Of a stretch of DNA of 64,000 nucleotides, positions 27,639-38,861 are shown in pieces (the first letter of the stretch is position 1; each line of letters starts with the position of its first letter). Both the position numbers and the translations under genes were made by a program. The notes beneath the pieces are model-generated. The model was not told where the DNA came from, searched no databases, and was given only the letters and a program-made list of their open reading frames with translations. The stretch comes from Hybos culiciformis. Lineage: Eukaryota; Arthropoda; Insecta; Diptera; Hybotidae. The stretch covers positions 54,269,678 through 54,333,677 of the forward strand of contig OZ023274.1 of NCBI GenBank assembly GCA_964007475.1, in the 5' to 3' direction.

Positions 27639-28541
27639 TACTATTATTGTTATTATTATTATTAATATATATATATTTTTTTTCAAAATTAATTTTAGGT
27701 TTTTTTTTAGTATCCTTTTTTGACTCGATTGACTAAACTAGGTACAGAGGACAGACAATCCTGTCCACTGTCCACACAAGATCAGACACCGCCGGTTCTG
27801 AGCCTTGAGCGTATTCAATAAAAATAAAATTTCAATTTTGCCCAAAATAAACAAATAATAATAAGGTTTTTTTTTTTTATTTAATTTAAATTTGAATTTT
27901 TAATTCTATTTTCTTTTAATTTTTTTATTTATTTTTTATTGAAAAAAAAAATATATTTATGTATTCTTTTTTCACCCAACAACAAAACAAATAATTTACC
28001 AACCACTGTAATCAAGCACAATATACTTTTCAAATCTTCGTATCTTTTGTTGAGGAATGTACATATTTTATTTGCAGCGCAATCACAGTCAAATTAACTC
28101 AGCTAAAATATGGTACAGCGGTTTTTATAAATTTTTCTCGTAATTTAAAATTTTTTTAAATTGTGAGAGTAGTGATCGAGTGGTTTTTTAAAGTAAAAAT
28201 AAAACTATTATTAAATTATCTGATTTATTTATTATTTATATTTATTATATATATAAAAATGTGTTGCTTCAGCACGCACCACTTTAAAATGCATTTTTCA
28301 AACAATGTGTTCGTGTTCACGTTTCGCAATCGCTAGGTTCGGATTTGATCTTGTCTACAAAAATCCAAGTGTACCAACCTACTTACCAACCTAGTCATCG
28401 ATTTTAAATTTAATTTCAAAAATTCTATATCAATTCTTCCTTGAATTTAGTTTTAATTAGAAAAAAAAACGAAAGCTTTGAGAAATTCTAGTAAAAAAAC
28501 AATTTAATTTTTTTTTGTGTACCTACATTGAAAAATATAAA
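27639..28541. other. Intergenic region between divergent genes
   Basis: This 0.9-kb stretch separates the minus-strand zinc-finger start from the plus-strand protamine-like gene, so promoters for both should lie here. TATATATATA runs occur at 27665-27675 and 28248-28256, but AT-richness makes TATA boxes impossible to call with confidence. Confidence 0.5.
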
Positions 28542-28970
28542 ATGGGTTGTGTTACAAAGCGAAAGCCAAAATCTTTAACTTCAAAGTCACGGCGACATCC
28601 AAAACCAAAACCCAAATTTCCAAAAAGAAAATGTGCACAGCCTGGCAGATTAATGCGAAACGCTTGGCTAAATTTTATGAGAGAATACAGAAGGAAGCAA
28701 TGCAACAAGGACAAGAACATGTATGAAATGGTAAAGAAAGGAGCAAGAATTTGGCAACGTTTGTCAACAGCACAAAAATGTAAATATTATGCCCAAGCGA
28801 AAAGAGCACAAAAAAGAAGAAAACGTCTGTCACCAAATAAACGCACATCGCCACGCAACAAACGCATGCCGTCACGTAAACGCCCGCCACCACGCAAACG
28901 CATATCTCGATGCAAATGTCCCTCAAGGACTGTGTCGCCATGCCCAAACTATAAGTTAATTACTATCTAG
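28542..28970 (+). CDS. Protamine-like sperm chromatin protein with MST-HMG box
   Basis: Intronless ORF of 142 residues from ATG 28542 (MGCVTKRKPKS) to a TAG stop. An upstream in-frame ATG at 28515 exists, but MGC begins the strongly basic chain. Residues about 35-90 match the male-specific-transcript HMG box of dipteran protamines: RNAWLNFMREYRRK, then a spacer, then KKGARIWQRLSTAQKCKYYA. The C-terminal 50 residues are Arg/Lys/Pro/Ser-rich with scattered cysteines (PSRKRPPPRKR, CKCPS), as expected of proteins that replace histones in sperm and cross-link by disulphides. A polyadenylation signal AATAAA lies at 29046-29051. No known partner is adjacent. Alternatives are another basic HMG-type chromosomal protein; the length, lack of introns and Cys/Arg tail favour a protamine. 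Confidence 0.85.
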   Translation: MGCVTKRKPKSLTSKSRRHPKPKPKFPKRKCAQPGRLMRNAWLNFMREYRRKQCNKDKNMYEMVKKGARIWQRLSTAQKCKYYAQAKRAQKRRKRLSPNKRTSPRNKRMPSRKRPPPRKRISRCKCPSRTVSPCPNYKLITI

Positions 28971-29045
28971 ATATGTATGTAGGTACCTACCCTGTTTGTA
29001 TAAATTAGTAGTACGTTTTTATTCAAATCTAACATAAAAAAAGTG

Positions 29046-29051
29046 AATAAA
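29046..29051 (+). terminator. Polyadenylation signal of protamine-like gene
   Basis: AATAAA lies 75 bases after the stop codon, in a short plausible 3' UTR. Confidence 0.6.
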
Positions 29052-29207
29052 GATATTTGTAACATTTAAATTGAACTCATTCAATTAATAAAATTCTAAA
29101 TTGAGAATTAAAAATTTAAAAAAATTTATTCCAAAAAAGTGTTAAATTTTTGGGTGTCTTGATATCTACTATAATTGTCAGTGTAGTTTTTTAAATGCCA
29201 GCCACAA

Positions 29208-29375
29208 ATCCCACTGACCAACCACCAGGCCGAAAACTTTGGGAGGCCCTATTTCCGGTACGGGGCCTTTGCCCCAGGAACTGATTTCAGTTTTGGGAGT
29301 TTGGACACCGCCTCTACCCCCCCCCCCCTCCCTCCAAGTTTCAGCCCATTCTGAGTGAATCCCATAAACTGGGTT
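29208..29375. mobile_element. Half copy of the GTAAGTTG-flanked palindromic family
   Basis: Starts at the loop sequence (CAAATCCCACTGACCAACCA) and runs outward through GGGGCCTTTGCCCC and CTCCAAGTTTCAGCC to the terminal region, matching one arm of the element at 26767-27316 with deletions. The other arm is absent. Confidence 0.75.
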
Positions 29376-29439
29376 CCGGTTTGAAATCTAGGCGTCTAAA
29401 ATCTTGTTGTATGAAAATCTTTTTCTTTTTTTTTTTCAA

Positions 29440-29545
29440 TCCTGTTGAACAAAATCTTGACTGTGACAAAATCTTGTTTCTTAAAATATTGTTTGTGACA
29501 AAATCTTTTTTTAAAATCTTGTCTGTAACAAAATCTTGTTTTTTT
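29440..29545. repeat. Minisatellite GACAAAATCTTG
   Basis: Four or five degenerate copies of a 20-30 bp unit containing GTGACAAAATCTTGTTT lie in tandem. The ORFs covering this region on both strands are low-complexity products of the repeat. Confidence 0.65.
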
Positions 29546-30089
29546 GTAAATTTTGGCTTTTTTAACAATAAAAGAATTATAAATAATATTTTTAAACTTT
29601 GGTTTTTTTTAAGAATAAATATTTTTTTTTAAATTTTGGCTTTTTTCAACAAATACTTTTTTTTAACGATAAATATAATCATAGATGAAGAATATAGTAT
29701 CAGATGGAAAACTTCCATACATCGTGTTTTAAGTTTGATATTTCAAAAAATGGTATTTTCTTGTGAGGGTAGTATTAGTGAAACAAAATAAAAACAGCTT
29801 TAAATTTTCAATGTATTTAGTAAAGCGTGATTTACACAATGGCTAAATTTGTAATCTTTTAATTTTTTCTAGTCAAACTAGAACGAGAAAGCGATAAATA
29901 AACAACAACAACAAACATGTGAAAGAAGTAGACAGAAATTTAATAATTTTTTTCCTTTTATAGCACAAAACATAAACAAATTTTATAGCAAATTTACATG
30001 CGTGTTACACTTGCTGAAAAAAAAATCATGATTATGATTTTTTTTAATGTAGTGTGAAATTTTTATGAGTCAAAAATCATACTGGCTTA

Positions 30090-30501
30090 TTCGTTGTTTA
30101 TAGCTAATTGACCTATCTGAAAAAATGATACCGTAAAAACCTATTTTCTATGTTATTATTATATTTATATTTAAGCAAATTTACTGAAAATGAAGATATT
30201 AATTTTATCTATTTTTCGTAAAAAGAATTTTTTAAAAATATTTTCAAATAACTAAGAAAATTGAATTTATTTTTTTTTTATATCTGAAAAATTTCATTAC
30301 TTCACAAAATTATTTTTTTGTTTCTTTTTCATTACGTTTCCTACCTAATATAATATATTTTTACGATACCTTTCCTGTCAAAAATATTTTTTTTTATATT
30401 TTTTGCATCTGATTTTTTACTTTCAGATAAAATTAGCTGTGAATAGGTTTCCGGAACATTCCTCCAAAAATTACTTTACTGTGGTAGCTATAATCAACGC
30501 A
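30090..30501. mobile_element. TTA-flanked MITE nested in copy 1
   Basis: A close homologue of the solo MITE at 16744-17164, here flanked by TTA at 30087-30089 and 30502-30504. It interrupts sequence next to the MADF-like fragment. The same insertion is in copy 2, so it predates the duplication of the 2-kb element. Confidence 0.82.
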
Positions 30502-30509
30502 TTAGACTT

Positions 30510-30592
30510 CATGTTCCAGATGCATACGTGCTTCCCTGTATAAATTTATAAATTTTAATATTTTTTCCTTATAAAATTTTTTCGACATGTTT
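30510..30592 (-). pseudogene. MADF-like domain fragment in 2-kb element
   Basis: From an ATG at 30590 the minus strand reads MSKKFYKEKILKFINLYRE, then, after a frame change, CIWNMKS. This resembles the start of a MADF (Myb/SANT-like) DNA-binding domain, where LxxxYRExPCxWN is typical. Copy 2 lacks part of the segment that disturbs the frame. Only about 30 residues remain before the nested MITE. PIF/Harbinger transposons carry an accessory Myb/SANT-like protein, so this may be a remnant of it; capture from a host MADF gene is the alternative. Confidence 0.5.
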
Positions 30593-30615
30593 TTTCTATT
30601 TTCTCTTTTTTTACT

Positions 30616-31194
30616 AGCCCTTATTATGGAAGACGCTGTCGTCTGTCGCCAAAGTCGTCTTTTAGAGTCGCCGACGACTCTTTTTCGTATTACGAAAGGC
30701 GCGCAAATTTCAGGTGACTGTAATTTACAAGGCGCCTTCAACTTGATAACACTTGATTTTTTTTGTGAATAACAGAAACACCTAAATAAAAATCAAAAGA
30801 AAACGTAAAAATTTCAAAAATTTTTGAAGCTAAAATTCAAAAAAATTGATTTTAATAAATAAAAAACTTATATTTATTTACCTCATTTTTCTGATTCTTG
30901 AGTTAAAAAAAAAATTTTCAAACTTTTTCAAAATATATTTTTGAATTTATTTTTTTTTTCAAATTTGAATCATCAAAATAATATACTAGTCGTCTAGTTG
31001 AAAGTAGGCGACAGTAAATTTATTAAAAAGGCGACAAAAGCGCCTTCAATAATTCGGATTTTCAATTGATTGTCGTCTAGTGTCGCCCAGGTGACTAGAC
31101 GACAAGTCGCCTTAAGACGACAGCGACTTCCATGATACCAAATTGTCGCTTTTGGCGACTGGCGACGGCGACAGCGCCTTCCATGATAAGGGCT
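30616..31194. mobile_element. ACT-flanked MITE nested in copy 1
   Basis: 579 bp. The terminal repeat AGCCCTTATTATGGAAG continues into CGCTGTCG and is mirrored at the right (CTTCCATGATAAGGGCT). ACT flanks it at 30613-30615 and 31195-31197. The interior is full of GTCGTCTAG and GGCGAC motifs in both orientations, so it can fold extensively. The same element is at 40047-40624. Confidence 0.8.
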
Positions 31195-32361
31195 ACTAAG
31201 TTCTTAATTTTTATAAACTTCACCTTTTTCAATAAATATTGTGTAAATCAAGCTTAAGGAAGTTATAAATTATGAAATATCGGAAAAATCTATAGGAACC
31301 AGAAAAATCATAAAAAGTTTAGTTATTTTATTTATTTAATAAATAATTCACATAGATTTTTTTAAATTTCAACATTCAAATTCAAATCCCGTAATAACAA
31401 ACCGCTTTTATTATTGTTGTTTGCACTTTCAAGAGTTTACTTTTTTCTTTGGCAGCCAAAAATTTTCCTTTTGACAGAAAAAAATCAACACTTATTTTTT
31501 TTAAGCATGATTTTTCATCATGATTATTTCTTGATTTTTTTTCACATAAAATTTCGCACATAGATTCAATAAAAATCATGATTTTTTTTTTCAGCAAGTG
31601 TAACCCCCAGGTTAGAAATACAATAATAATTTTTCAGAAACATACATTTTATTTACGCGCCTAGAAAAAAAAAGACGTGAACTATAAAAAAAGATGAACT
31701 AGTTCATCTTTTTTTTTTTGCTATAAAAAAAGATTACAAAAAAAGACACCAAAAAAAAAAAAAGATGAATCTGTTCGTACTGCTCTAACACATTAATTTT
31801 TGTATCTTCTGTCCTGTTTTGTTTTGGGATCTTTTTTTTTTGCTATTTTTAGCCATTGTGTAAATCAAGCTTAAACATATTTTTACATTTGCACTCAACT
31901 CAATACAAAATAATAAATAAAAAATCATATTGAAGCTAAATACACAAATGAAATTGTGTATACAAAAAAATGCATAATAAAAATAATACACGGATGATAA
32001 CTTTCTATTTTACAGGAGATTTTAACTAACACATTTTTTCCTTTATTTTGCTTTATTTTTATTTACAACTAAAAATCAATATTTGGATGAATCGATCATT
32101 TGCCGATACGAGTGATTTTGTAACAACTTACCTTTTTTTTTTTTTATTTTCTGTTTCAACTAAATAAAATTAAATTTTTTAAAGTAATAATGTTTTCTTT
32201 AATGACTTAGCATTTAATATTTAGCTCTTAATATTTAATATTTAGCTCTTAATATTTAATGACTTAGCTCTTAATATTTAAAGAATTTTATTTATTTATT
32301 TAAATTTTATGTATTAATTTTTGTGCATAAAAAAAATTTTTTTTTTCAAGATTAATACAAT

Positions 32362-33037
32362 GATTTTTTGCGAAAAGGTAGAAAATTTCTTGGTTTTTTT
32401 TTTATTGATTGAATAAAAAAAATAATTACTTCAGACTAATAATTTTTAATTTTTTAATTAATTTTTTTTTCTTTGAATCAAAAAAACTTAAATTTTTATT
32501 TAAAGTAGTTTGTTGTAAATTTATTCGTATGAATATTATAATGCAACAACGCATGCATACAATCATAAATGTTTAATTAGGATAAATATTTATGTATACG
32601 TCGTTTTGTTTTTATTATTACTTTTTACAAACATATGATTATGAATGAATTTATGAATTCATATTATATCATAGGCTAAAAAAACGAAAAAAATTCTTAT
32701 TTTTCTAACATTTACGAACAACGATTGAATTACGATGTTTACAAAAAACAACAAAAAATTTTGACTCCAATTTCTTTATTTATACATATAAAGCTTTTTC
32801 ATAAATAGTAATATGAATAATAAATAGTAAATTCCGTTTCCTTTTCAAATAATGAAAAATTGCATAGCTAGGACATGCTTTCTTCACTCATCTTCTCATG
32901 TATTATTTTATTGATAATTATGCGAAATAATAAAAAAAAATTTTGTTTGTAATAAAACACAAATTTGGTTTTTTCAATAAATTTTATATATTTTGATATT
33001 TTTATCGATTACCTATTTAATTATTAAATGATTTGTT
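32362..33037. other. Loop of the large foldback palindrome
   Basis: About 675 bp of unique AT-rich sequence between the two arms of the palindrome. No ORF or further repeat was recognised. Confidence 0.6.
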
Positions 33038-33680
33038 ATCATTGTAATCCTGAGAAAAAAAAAAAATTTTTTATGTACAAAAATTAATACATAAAATTTA
33101 AATAAATAAATAAAATTCTTTAAATATTAAGAGCTAAGTCATTAAATATTAAGAGCTAAATATTAAATATTAAGAGCTAAATATTAAGAGCTAAGTCATT
33201 AAAGAAAACATTATTATTTTAAAAAATTTTATTTTATTTAGTTGAAACAGAAAATAAAAAAAAAAAAAGGTAAGTTGTTACAAAATCACTCGTATCGGCA
33301 AATGATCGATTCATCCAAATATTGATTTTTAGTTGTAAATAAAAATAAAGCAAAATAAAGGAAAAAATGTGTTAGTTAAAATCTCCTGTAAAATAGAAAG
33401 TTATCATCCGTGTATTATTTTTATTATGCATTTTTTTGTATACACAATTTCATTTGTGTATTTAGCTTCAATATGATTTTTAATTTATTATTTTGTATTG
33501 AGTTGAGTGCAAATGTAAAAATATGTTTACTAAATACATTGAAAATTTAATGCTGTTTTTATTTTGTTTCACTAAACCCTCACAAGAAAATACCATTTTT
33601 TGAAATATCAAACTTAAAACACGATGTATGGAAGTTTTCCATCTGATACTATATTCTTCATCTATGATATAATTTACAGG

Positions 33681-34019
33681 TGTAATGGTCAATTAATAAA
33701 ACACCAGGCCGTTCTTTCTTCCAATTATTTGTATAATTTTCATTTTATTTCTTTCAACAATTTATTTCTATAATTTTCAAGTTATTTCTTTCAACAATTT
33801 GTTAATTTAAAATCGGAATCTGATTACGTTATTCTGTTTCAAAAATCAAAATTAGAATGAGCTTTTTTTTATTTATCTCGCTATCTCTATTTTACAATAT
33901 TCAGCTTGCAGCTTTTAACACTGCGGCTTGCAACACTCTACCATCGATTATCTAAACTAATAGCCAGTAAAATGTAAACAATAATAAACTAGAGTATGAC
34001 CTGAAATATAAATACTACA
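33681..34019 (-). repeat. 3' LTR of Ty3/gypsy element
   Basis: About 339 bp and nearly identical to the other LTR. On the minus strand it starts TGTAGTATTTATATTTCAGG and ends CCATTACA. It directly abuts CAGG on its outer side. Confidence 0.92.
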
Positions 34020-34166
34020 ACTCGGCCATTCTGACAAAGCTAATTGTTTACAATTTGCTAAAAAAAAAATTTTCATTATGTTTAATTTAACAACACAATA
34101 TCGTTTCTCTTTATAAATTTTAAATAACTAGGTAATATGTGTACATAAGATTTGATTATGGTCAGG

Positions 34167-36737
34167 TTACTGATCCGTTTCCGAATCAAAACCATCTTCG
34201 ACCCGCCAATCAACCCATTTTTTCATATTACAAGCTTCGACTACTCCATTATAGGGTAACTGAGTGACCTGATAATTGTCAAGATCTTTAACCACATACC
34301 GATCATTAGGTAACTCCTTCGAAATTATGTACGGACCTTTAAATTTAGGAATAAATTTTTTATTACCCGGTTTTGTGTCAACATTCTTAATAACGATAAA
34401 GTCTCCTCTTATAAATTTAGCATGAGGTTTGTGATGCCTCTCATATAATTTAGAATTATGATCTTGTGACCTCTTAATAAATTCTACGGCTATTTCCCTC
34501 ATACCAATCACGTCTATACCATTATTGAATACCTGTTTTTCATCCAGATGTTCGGTCAATATATCAACTTCTTTACCCCTTTGGTTTACCCCAAATAAAA
34601 GTTGACAGGGGGTATGCTTAGTACTAAAGTGTACTGAATTGTTAATAGAATACTCAACTTTGCTTAATAATTTTGACCAATCAGAATGTTGCAATGGTTC
34701 GGTTACTTTTCCCAGAATTGATTTAAGAAGTCTATTGACCCTTTCAATTTGGCCATTCGCTTGAGCCGAACTTGTAGCTATTTTAACGTGTTCTATATTG
34801 TGTTCAAGTAGATAAGCAGAAAATTCCAAAGATGTAAAACAAGAACCCCTATCACTAATTAACCTTCTAGGTCGGCTATAATCCTGAGTATATCTGTCTA
34901 AGCATGCAGATACTTCCTTGGTGCTAGTAGAGTTAACAGCGTATAACCTAATGTGTTATGTAAAAGCATCTACAATAGCAAATATATGTTTCCTTTTAGA
35001 AATAACTGATGGGAGTGGGCCAAAATGATCCACATGAACCGTGTCGAAAGGTATAGGTTCTTTCGTAATATTGTGTAAAGTCCTATAACTACAATGGGCG
35101 GGCACGGAATATAAAATGCATTTCAAACAATTTTTAATAAAATGTTCAACCTTTTCCTGCATATTTGGAAACCAGTAATATAATCTTAGTTGTTCTACGC
35201 ATTTAGTAATTCCCATATGACTTATCTTTTCGTGGATATGTCGTATGACATTTATTTCCATTTCAGTAGGTACATATAAAAGTAATTTATCCTGAATTTG
35301 CCTATAGACTAATCCATCATTTAAAACGAAATTTTTCCCTTCCCCTTGTTCAAGCAATTCTTTTATTTTAATTATCTTAGGATCCCGATTTTGAGTAATT
35401 TGTAGTTGAATATCAATGTCTTCCGGTCGAATCACTGAAATAACTTCATCTGAATTTTCATTAGTGGAGATTGTAACATTTGGGTATCGACTTAAGGTAT
35501 CCGCGTGATTCATTAAGGTCCCTTTTCGATGTTGGATTTTATAATTAAAATTTTCTAGTTCCAATGCCCATCTGGCTATCCTGGCATTTATACTTTTCTT
35601 ATTCAGAGTCAGAGTCAGAGAATTACAATCAGTTATAATCCGAAATGGAATACCTTTTAAATAAATTTCGAATCACTGAAATAACTTCATCTGAATTTTC
35701 ATTAGTGGAGATTGTAACATTTGGGTATCGACTTAAGGTATCCGCGTGATTCATTAAGGTCCCTTTTCGATGTTGGATTTTATAATTAAAATTTTCTAGT
35801 TCCAATGCCCATCTGGCTATCCTGGCATTTATACTTTTCTTATTCAGAGTCAGAGTCAGAGAATTACAATCAGTTATAATCCGAAATGGAATACCTTTTA
35901 AATAAATTACGAATTTCCTTAAAGCATGGATTATTGCCAACGTTTCCAGTTCAAAACTGTGGTACCTAGATTCAGCAGGCGTAGTTCTTCGAGAAAAATA
36001 GGCTATAGGGTGGAACTTAGTATCATCTTGCTTTTGTAATAAAACCGCCCCAAAGCCAGAAGAACTTGCGTCCGTATGTAACTCGTCTCTTTATTGGGGT
36101 GATATAAAGCTAACACTGGAGGATTTGTTAATTTCTCCTGAAGTGTCTTAAAGGAATTCTTACACTGTTCATCTAAATAGAATACAGCATCTTTCTTTAA
36201 TAAGTTTCTTAGCGGCTGAGCTATTGTAGAAAATGACGGAACAAATCTGCGAAAGTATGAAAATAAACCTAAACTGGACTGAACTTCTGAAATTTTTGTC
36301 GGAAAAGGCATGTGTTTGATAGCTTCGATATGACCATTGTTGGGACGAATACCGTATTTATCTATATGATATCCCAAGGCTTCAATTTCCCAAGGCTTCA
36401 ATGACACAAAAAAAACATTTACTTTTTTTTATTTCTAAACGGAATTCAGCTAGTCTTTTCAATACCCTTTTCAAAAGATCAAGGTGTTCTAGAATGGTTT
36501 CGGTACCGAATATGATATCGTCCATATAGATAACCACGGATCCTTCATTCAAAAAAGGTTGCAGTACATAGTGGATAAATCTCTGAAAAATAGCTGGAGC
36601 ATTTTTCAGCCCAAATGGCATATATACATACTCGTATTGGCCCGACGGGGTAACAAAAGACGTAAATTTTATAGAATCTTCATCCATTTTAATTTGGTGA
36701 AATCCACTTTTCAAATCAATAATTGAAAAGTAGTTTT
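34167..36737 (-). pseudogene. Pol remainder: RT, RNase H and integrase, disrupted
   Basis: Read on the minus strand: RT block with KSGFHQIKMDED and the catalytic YMDD box (VVIYMDDIIFG) around 36714-36500; a frame change around 36382-36410 beside a short duplication of CCAAGGCTTCAAT; the connection region to about 36080; RNase H with the HADTLSRYP end; a 241-bp tandem duplication (35428-35668 and 35669-35909) that shifts the frame; an integrase zinc-binding region (HEKISH, CLKC); the integrase core start (DTVHVDHFGPLP); a stop near 34956; and the integrase C-terminal part with SSAQANGQIERVNRLLKS and a chromatin-binding-like tail. The breaks make a functional polyprotein impossible from this copy. 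Confidence 0.88.
35428..35909. repeat. 241-bp tandem duplication inside pol
   Basis: The segment beginning CGAATCACTGAAATAACTTC at 35428 repeats at 35669. The period of 241 is not a multiple of three, so the duplication itself breaks the reading frame. The copies are practically identical, which makes it recent, or possibly an assembly error. Confidence 0.88.
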
Positions 36738-36741
36738 TCCC

Positions 36742-38835
36742 CTATAACCTTTCCAAACAATCATCAATCAACGGTAATGGGTAGCTATCCCTAACAGTAA
36801 CATTGTTGAGAGATCGATAGTCAACACACTTACGTTTCTCGCCGCTTTTTTTAGACGTAAGCACAATTGGAAAAGCGTACGGAGACGAACTATGTCTAAT
36901 AATACCGTCTTTTAATAATTTTTCAAGTATTTCATTGACTATTTTCTGATCTGAATAAGATAATCGTCGCGGTGCATAACTAATTGGCATATCCGAAATA
37001 AGTTTCATCTTCATTCTATAATTATGCTCAATTTGTGGAATATTCTGCTTATCTAAATAATTTGTTTGAATAATTTCTAATATTTTATCCCTAATCTCCG
37101 TATTTAGTTTTGGGTTAATTTTATATTCATCTTGACTAATTATATCTAGGTCAATTAGAAAAATATCAGGAACAGGCTGATTGGCGTCGCGAAGACAATC
37201 TGATTTGTTTTCACAAATAAAATCAAAAATGCTATACAATACTGAATTTTTATTTAACTCTTTATTAATAACCGAATAATTTTTTCCAATTTTATTTCCA
37301 TGGTTCACATTATATTTAAAGATCGTAAACTTAATGTCAAAAACTTGTAAAAAATTCCGTCCTAATAATAACGGTTGAGAAATTATATTATCTGGAACGA
37401 TATAAATTTCAATTATATTAGAAATAGAAAGGAACTGAATCTGTATTTTAATTTTCCCGAAAGTAAATAATTTATGATTACCAATACCTTTATGACCGGA
37501 GTATTGAGTACATCTCTGAATCAATTGTGTTGGAACCATGGATTTTTTTATCAAACTAATTGGACTACCAGAATCGAAAATAGAAATAAGATTATTATTG
37601 CAGGCATTAGTGATTTTATCCTGAGGAAAAGTAACACTTACCATATTAATTTCGGCAAATTGATTAATTAAATTTTCATCGGAATCATCCTCGTTGCCAT
37701 TTGATGACCCAATTGCTCCTATTTGATTATCTCCTGATGCTGGCTTATTACAATTCTTCAACATATGTTGTGTAGATCCGCATCTGAAACAGGACCCTTT
37801 TGCTCGTTTTGGTTTTGGACAAGCGGATGCCATATGACCATAACCTGAACAATTGTAACACAATATTTCGGCTTTCGTAGGTCTAGCCGATTGACCACCT
37901 AATTTGGATCGGTTAAGATTGGTAGCTTCACTTGTTCCCATGCCTCGTAATTGAGAATAGCGATGAGCTAGTTGTTTCAATTGACCCATATTTTGAGCCG
38001 GATACAACAATGCGATATGGGCGGAATGATCGTTGAGTCCATCTATAATAAATTGAATAGTTTGTATTTCTTCGATGTTGGCACGTAAAGCAATTTCTTG
38101 CATCTTCAAAATGTACCCTAATACTGAAGTTTTAGTCGGATCAAATTTGGTTTTCTTTAACTGATCAATTATTTCGGAGACTGAATAATTGTGGCCAAAA
38201 TTTGCCAAAAAATTAGCTTTAAACATTTTATAAGTTGACGATGTATCGATTCGCAGAAATAATTCACCTTCGGACTCAGGTTTCATTAATCTTCTCACAC
38301 TTTTTAGACGGAAATTATCGTCAACATCGTACGGAGCGCACGCTCGCTCAAAATCACTTATCCATTTATTCGCATCGTAAACATCTGTTCCGGAAAATGG
38401 CACAACTGAATGTTTAATATCTTTAAACTCAATTTGATGTGCGGTCGCTGACTTATTTTTATCTTCCATGGCAATTTCTTTTCGTAATTCTGCCAATAAT
38501 TTACGTTTTGTTAATATTCGGATTTCCGCATCTAATTCGCTTTCAATTTTTTCGGAACTTACGGGCTTGCTCTTAATTTTTTCCTCGCCCCCCATCTTAA
38601 TAAACGGAATCTGAAATTCATCGTCCTTATTCTCCTTACTTACGTCGGAGTCTGCATCATCAGTCGACGCCTGTTGATTGTATAAACTTCGAAGTTCTCT
38701 TAAATTTATGGAGTCTAGAAATTCCACTCCCTTTTCCTTTAATTTCAGTACCATCTCTTGTCGTTTCATTTTTTTTCCCATGCTGAGAAGAATTTGAATG
38801 AAATAAAATTCTTGATGCTGAAACCTAACCTCCAA
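36742..38835 (-). CDS. Gag-protease-RT N-terminal ORF of Ty3/gypsy element
   Basis: 697-residue ORF. The first third has a coiled-coil-like charged region followed by the capsid-like part (FSGTDVYDANKWISDFERAC). Two zinc knuckles follow, CYNCSGYGHMASAC near 37862-37820 and CFRCGSTQHMLKNC near 37792-37749, for RNA packaging. A retroviral-type aspartic protease has FDSGSPISL near 37578 (SP in place of the usual AD/TG after DSG). It then runs into the RT fingers (YPLPLIDDCLERL) and ends at an in-frame stop just before the next RT motif. Gag and Pol are in one frame here. A likely later start is the Met of MGKKMKRQEM. Confidence 0.88.
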   Translation of the reverse strand: MEVRFQHQEFYFIQILLSMGKKMKRQEMVLKLKEKGVEFLDSINLRELRSLYNQQASTDDADSDVSKENKDDEFQIPFIKMGGEEKIKSKPVSSEKIESELDAEIRILTKRKLLAELRKEIAMEDKNKSATAHQIEFKDIKHSVVPFSGTDVYDANKWISDFERACAPYDVDDNFRLKSVRRLMKPESEGELFLRIDTSSTYKMFKANFLANFGHNYSVSEIIDQLKKTKFDPTKTSVLGYILKMQEIALRANIEEIQTIQFIIDGLNDHSAHIALLYPAQNMGQLKQLAHRYSQLRGMGTSEATNLNRSKLGGQSARPTKAEILCYNCSGYGHMASACPKPKRAKGSCFRCGSTQHMLKNCNKPASGDNQIGAIGSSNGNEDDSDENLINQFAEINMVSVTFPQDKITNACNNNLISIFDSGSPISLIKKSMVPTQLIQRCTQYSGHKGIGNHKLFTFGKIKIQIQFLSISNIIEIYIVPDNIISQPLLLGRNFLQVFDIKFTIFKYNVNHGNKIGKNYSVINKELNKNSVLYSIFDFICENKSDCLRDANQPVPDIFLIDLDIISQDEYKINPKLNTEIRDKILEIIQTNYLDKQNIPQIEHNYRMKMKLISDMPISYAPRRLSYSDQKIVNEILEKLLKDGIIRHSSSPYAFPIVLTSKKSGEKRKCVDYRSLNNVTVRDSYPLPLIDDCLERL

Positions 38836-38861
38836 ATTTTGATCCTAAAAAGGAAAGAAAA

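Larger units (their letters stand above)
30001..31607. mobile_element. Inner TIR element nested in copy 1
   Basis: GTTACACTTGCTG followed by an A-tract and ATCATGAT at the left is mirrored at the right (ATCATGATT, T-tract, CAGCAAGTGTAAC). The same pair bounds 39436-41037 in the second copy. It encloses both smaller MITEs and the MADF-like fragment. The exact ends and the target duplication are uncertain. Confidence 0.68.
29824..31871. mobile_element. 2-kb TIR element, copy 1 (Harbinger-like)
   Basis: Terminal repeats AGCGTGATTTACACAATGGC and the inverse of AGCTTGATTTACACAATGGC bound 2048 bp. The flanking TAA is at 29821-29823 and 31872-31874, and the opposite arm of the host palindrome gives the empty site with a single TAA. 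Inside lies a second TIR pair (CGTGTTACACTTGCTG at 30001 and its inverse ending near 31607), and within that two further MITEs at 30090-30501 and 30616-31194. A MADF-like peptide start remains on the minus strand near 30590-30510. The 3-bp TWA duplication plus a MADF/Myb-like fragment suggest a PIF/Harbinger derivative. No transposase was found, so it is non-autonomous. Confidence 0.85.
29678..33673. mobile_element. Large foldback palindrome with a nested 2-kb insertion
   Basis: The outer arms are inverse copies. The left arm is 29678-29823 continued at 31872-32362; the right arm is about 33038-33673. The shared sequence includes ATAGATGAAGAATATAGTAT and a block of TTAGCTCTTAATATT repeats. 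The loop is about 670 bp. The left arm is split by the 2-kb TIR element at 29824-31871, whereas the right arm preserves the uninterrupted site (TTA at 33527-33529). No coding sequence is recognisable. The outer target duplication is unknown. Confidence 0.82.

Noticed and set aside
28523..28947. Minus-strand ORFs opposite the protamine-like gene
   Set aside because: Shadows of the plus-strand gene; Cys/Val-rich composition arises from the complement of Arg codons.
29341..29632. ORFs on both strands over the GACAAAATCTTG repeats
   Set aside because: Low-complexity translation of a minisatellite.
30587..30772. 61-aa ORF (and its copy at 40018-40203)
   Set aside because: Reads through the end of a nested MITE; identical in both 2-kb copies only because the elements are copies. 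No domain.
32195..33215. CRISPR-like regular repeats (TTAGCTCTTAATATT)
   Set aside because: A few degenerate direct repeats mirrored in the arms of a foldback in a eukaryotic genome; no spacers, no cas genes.
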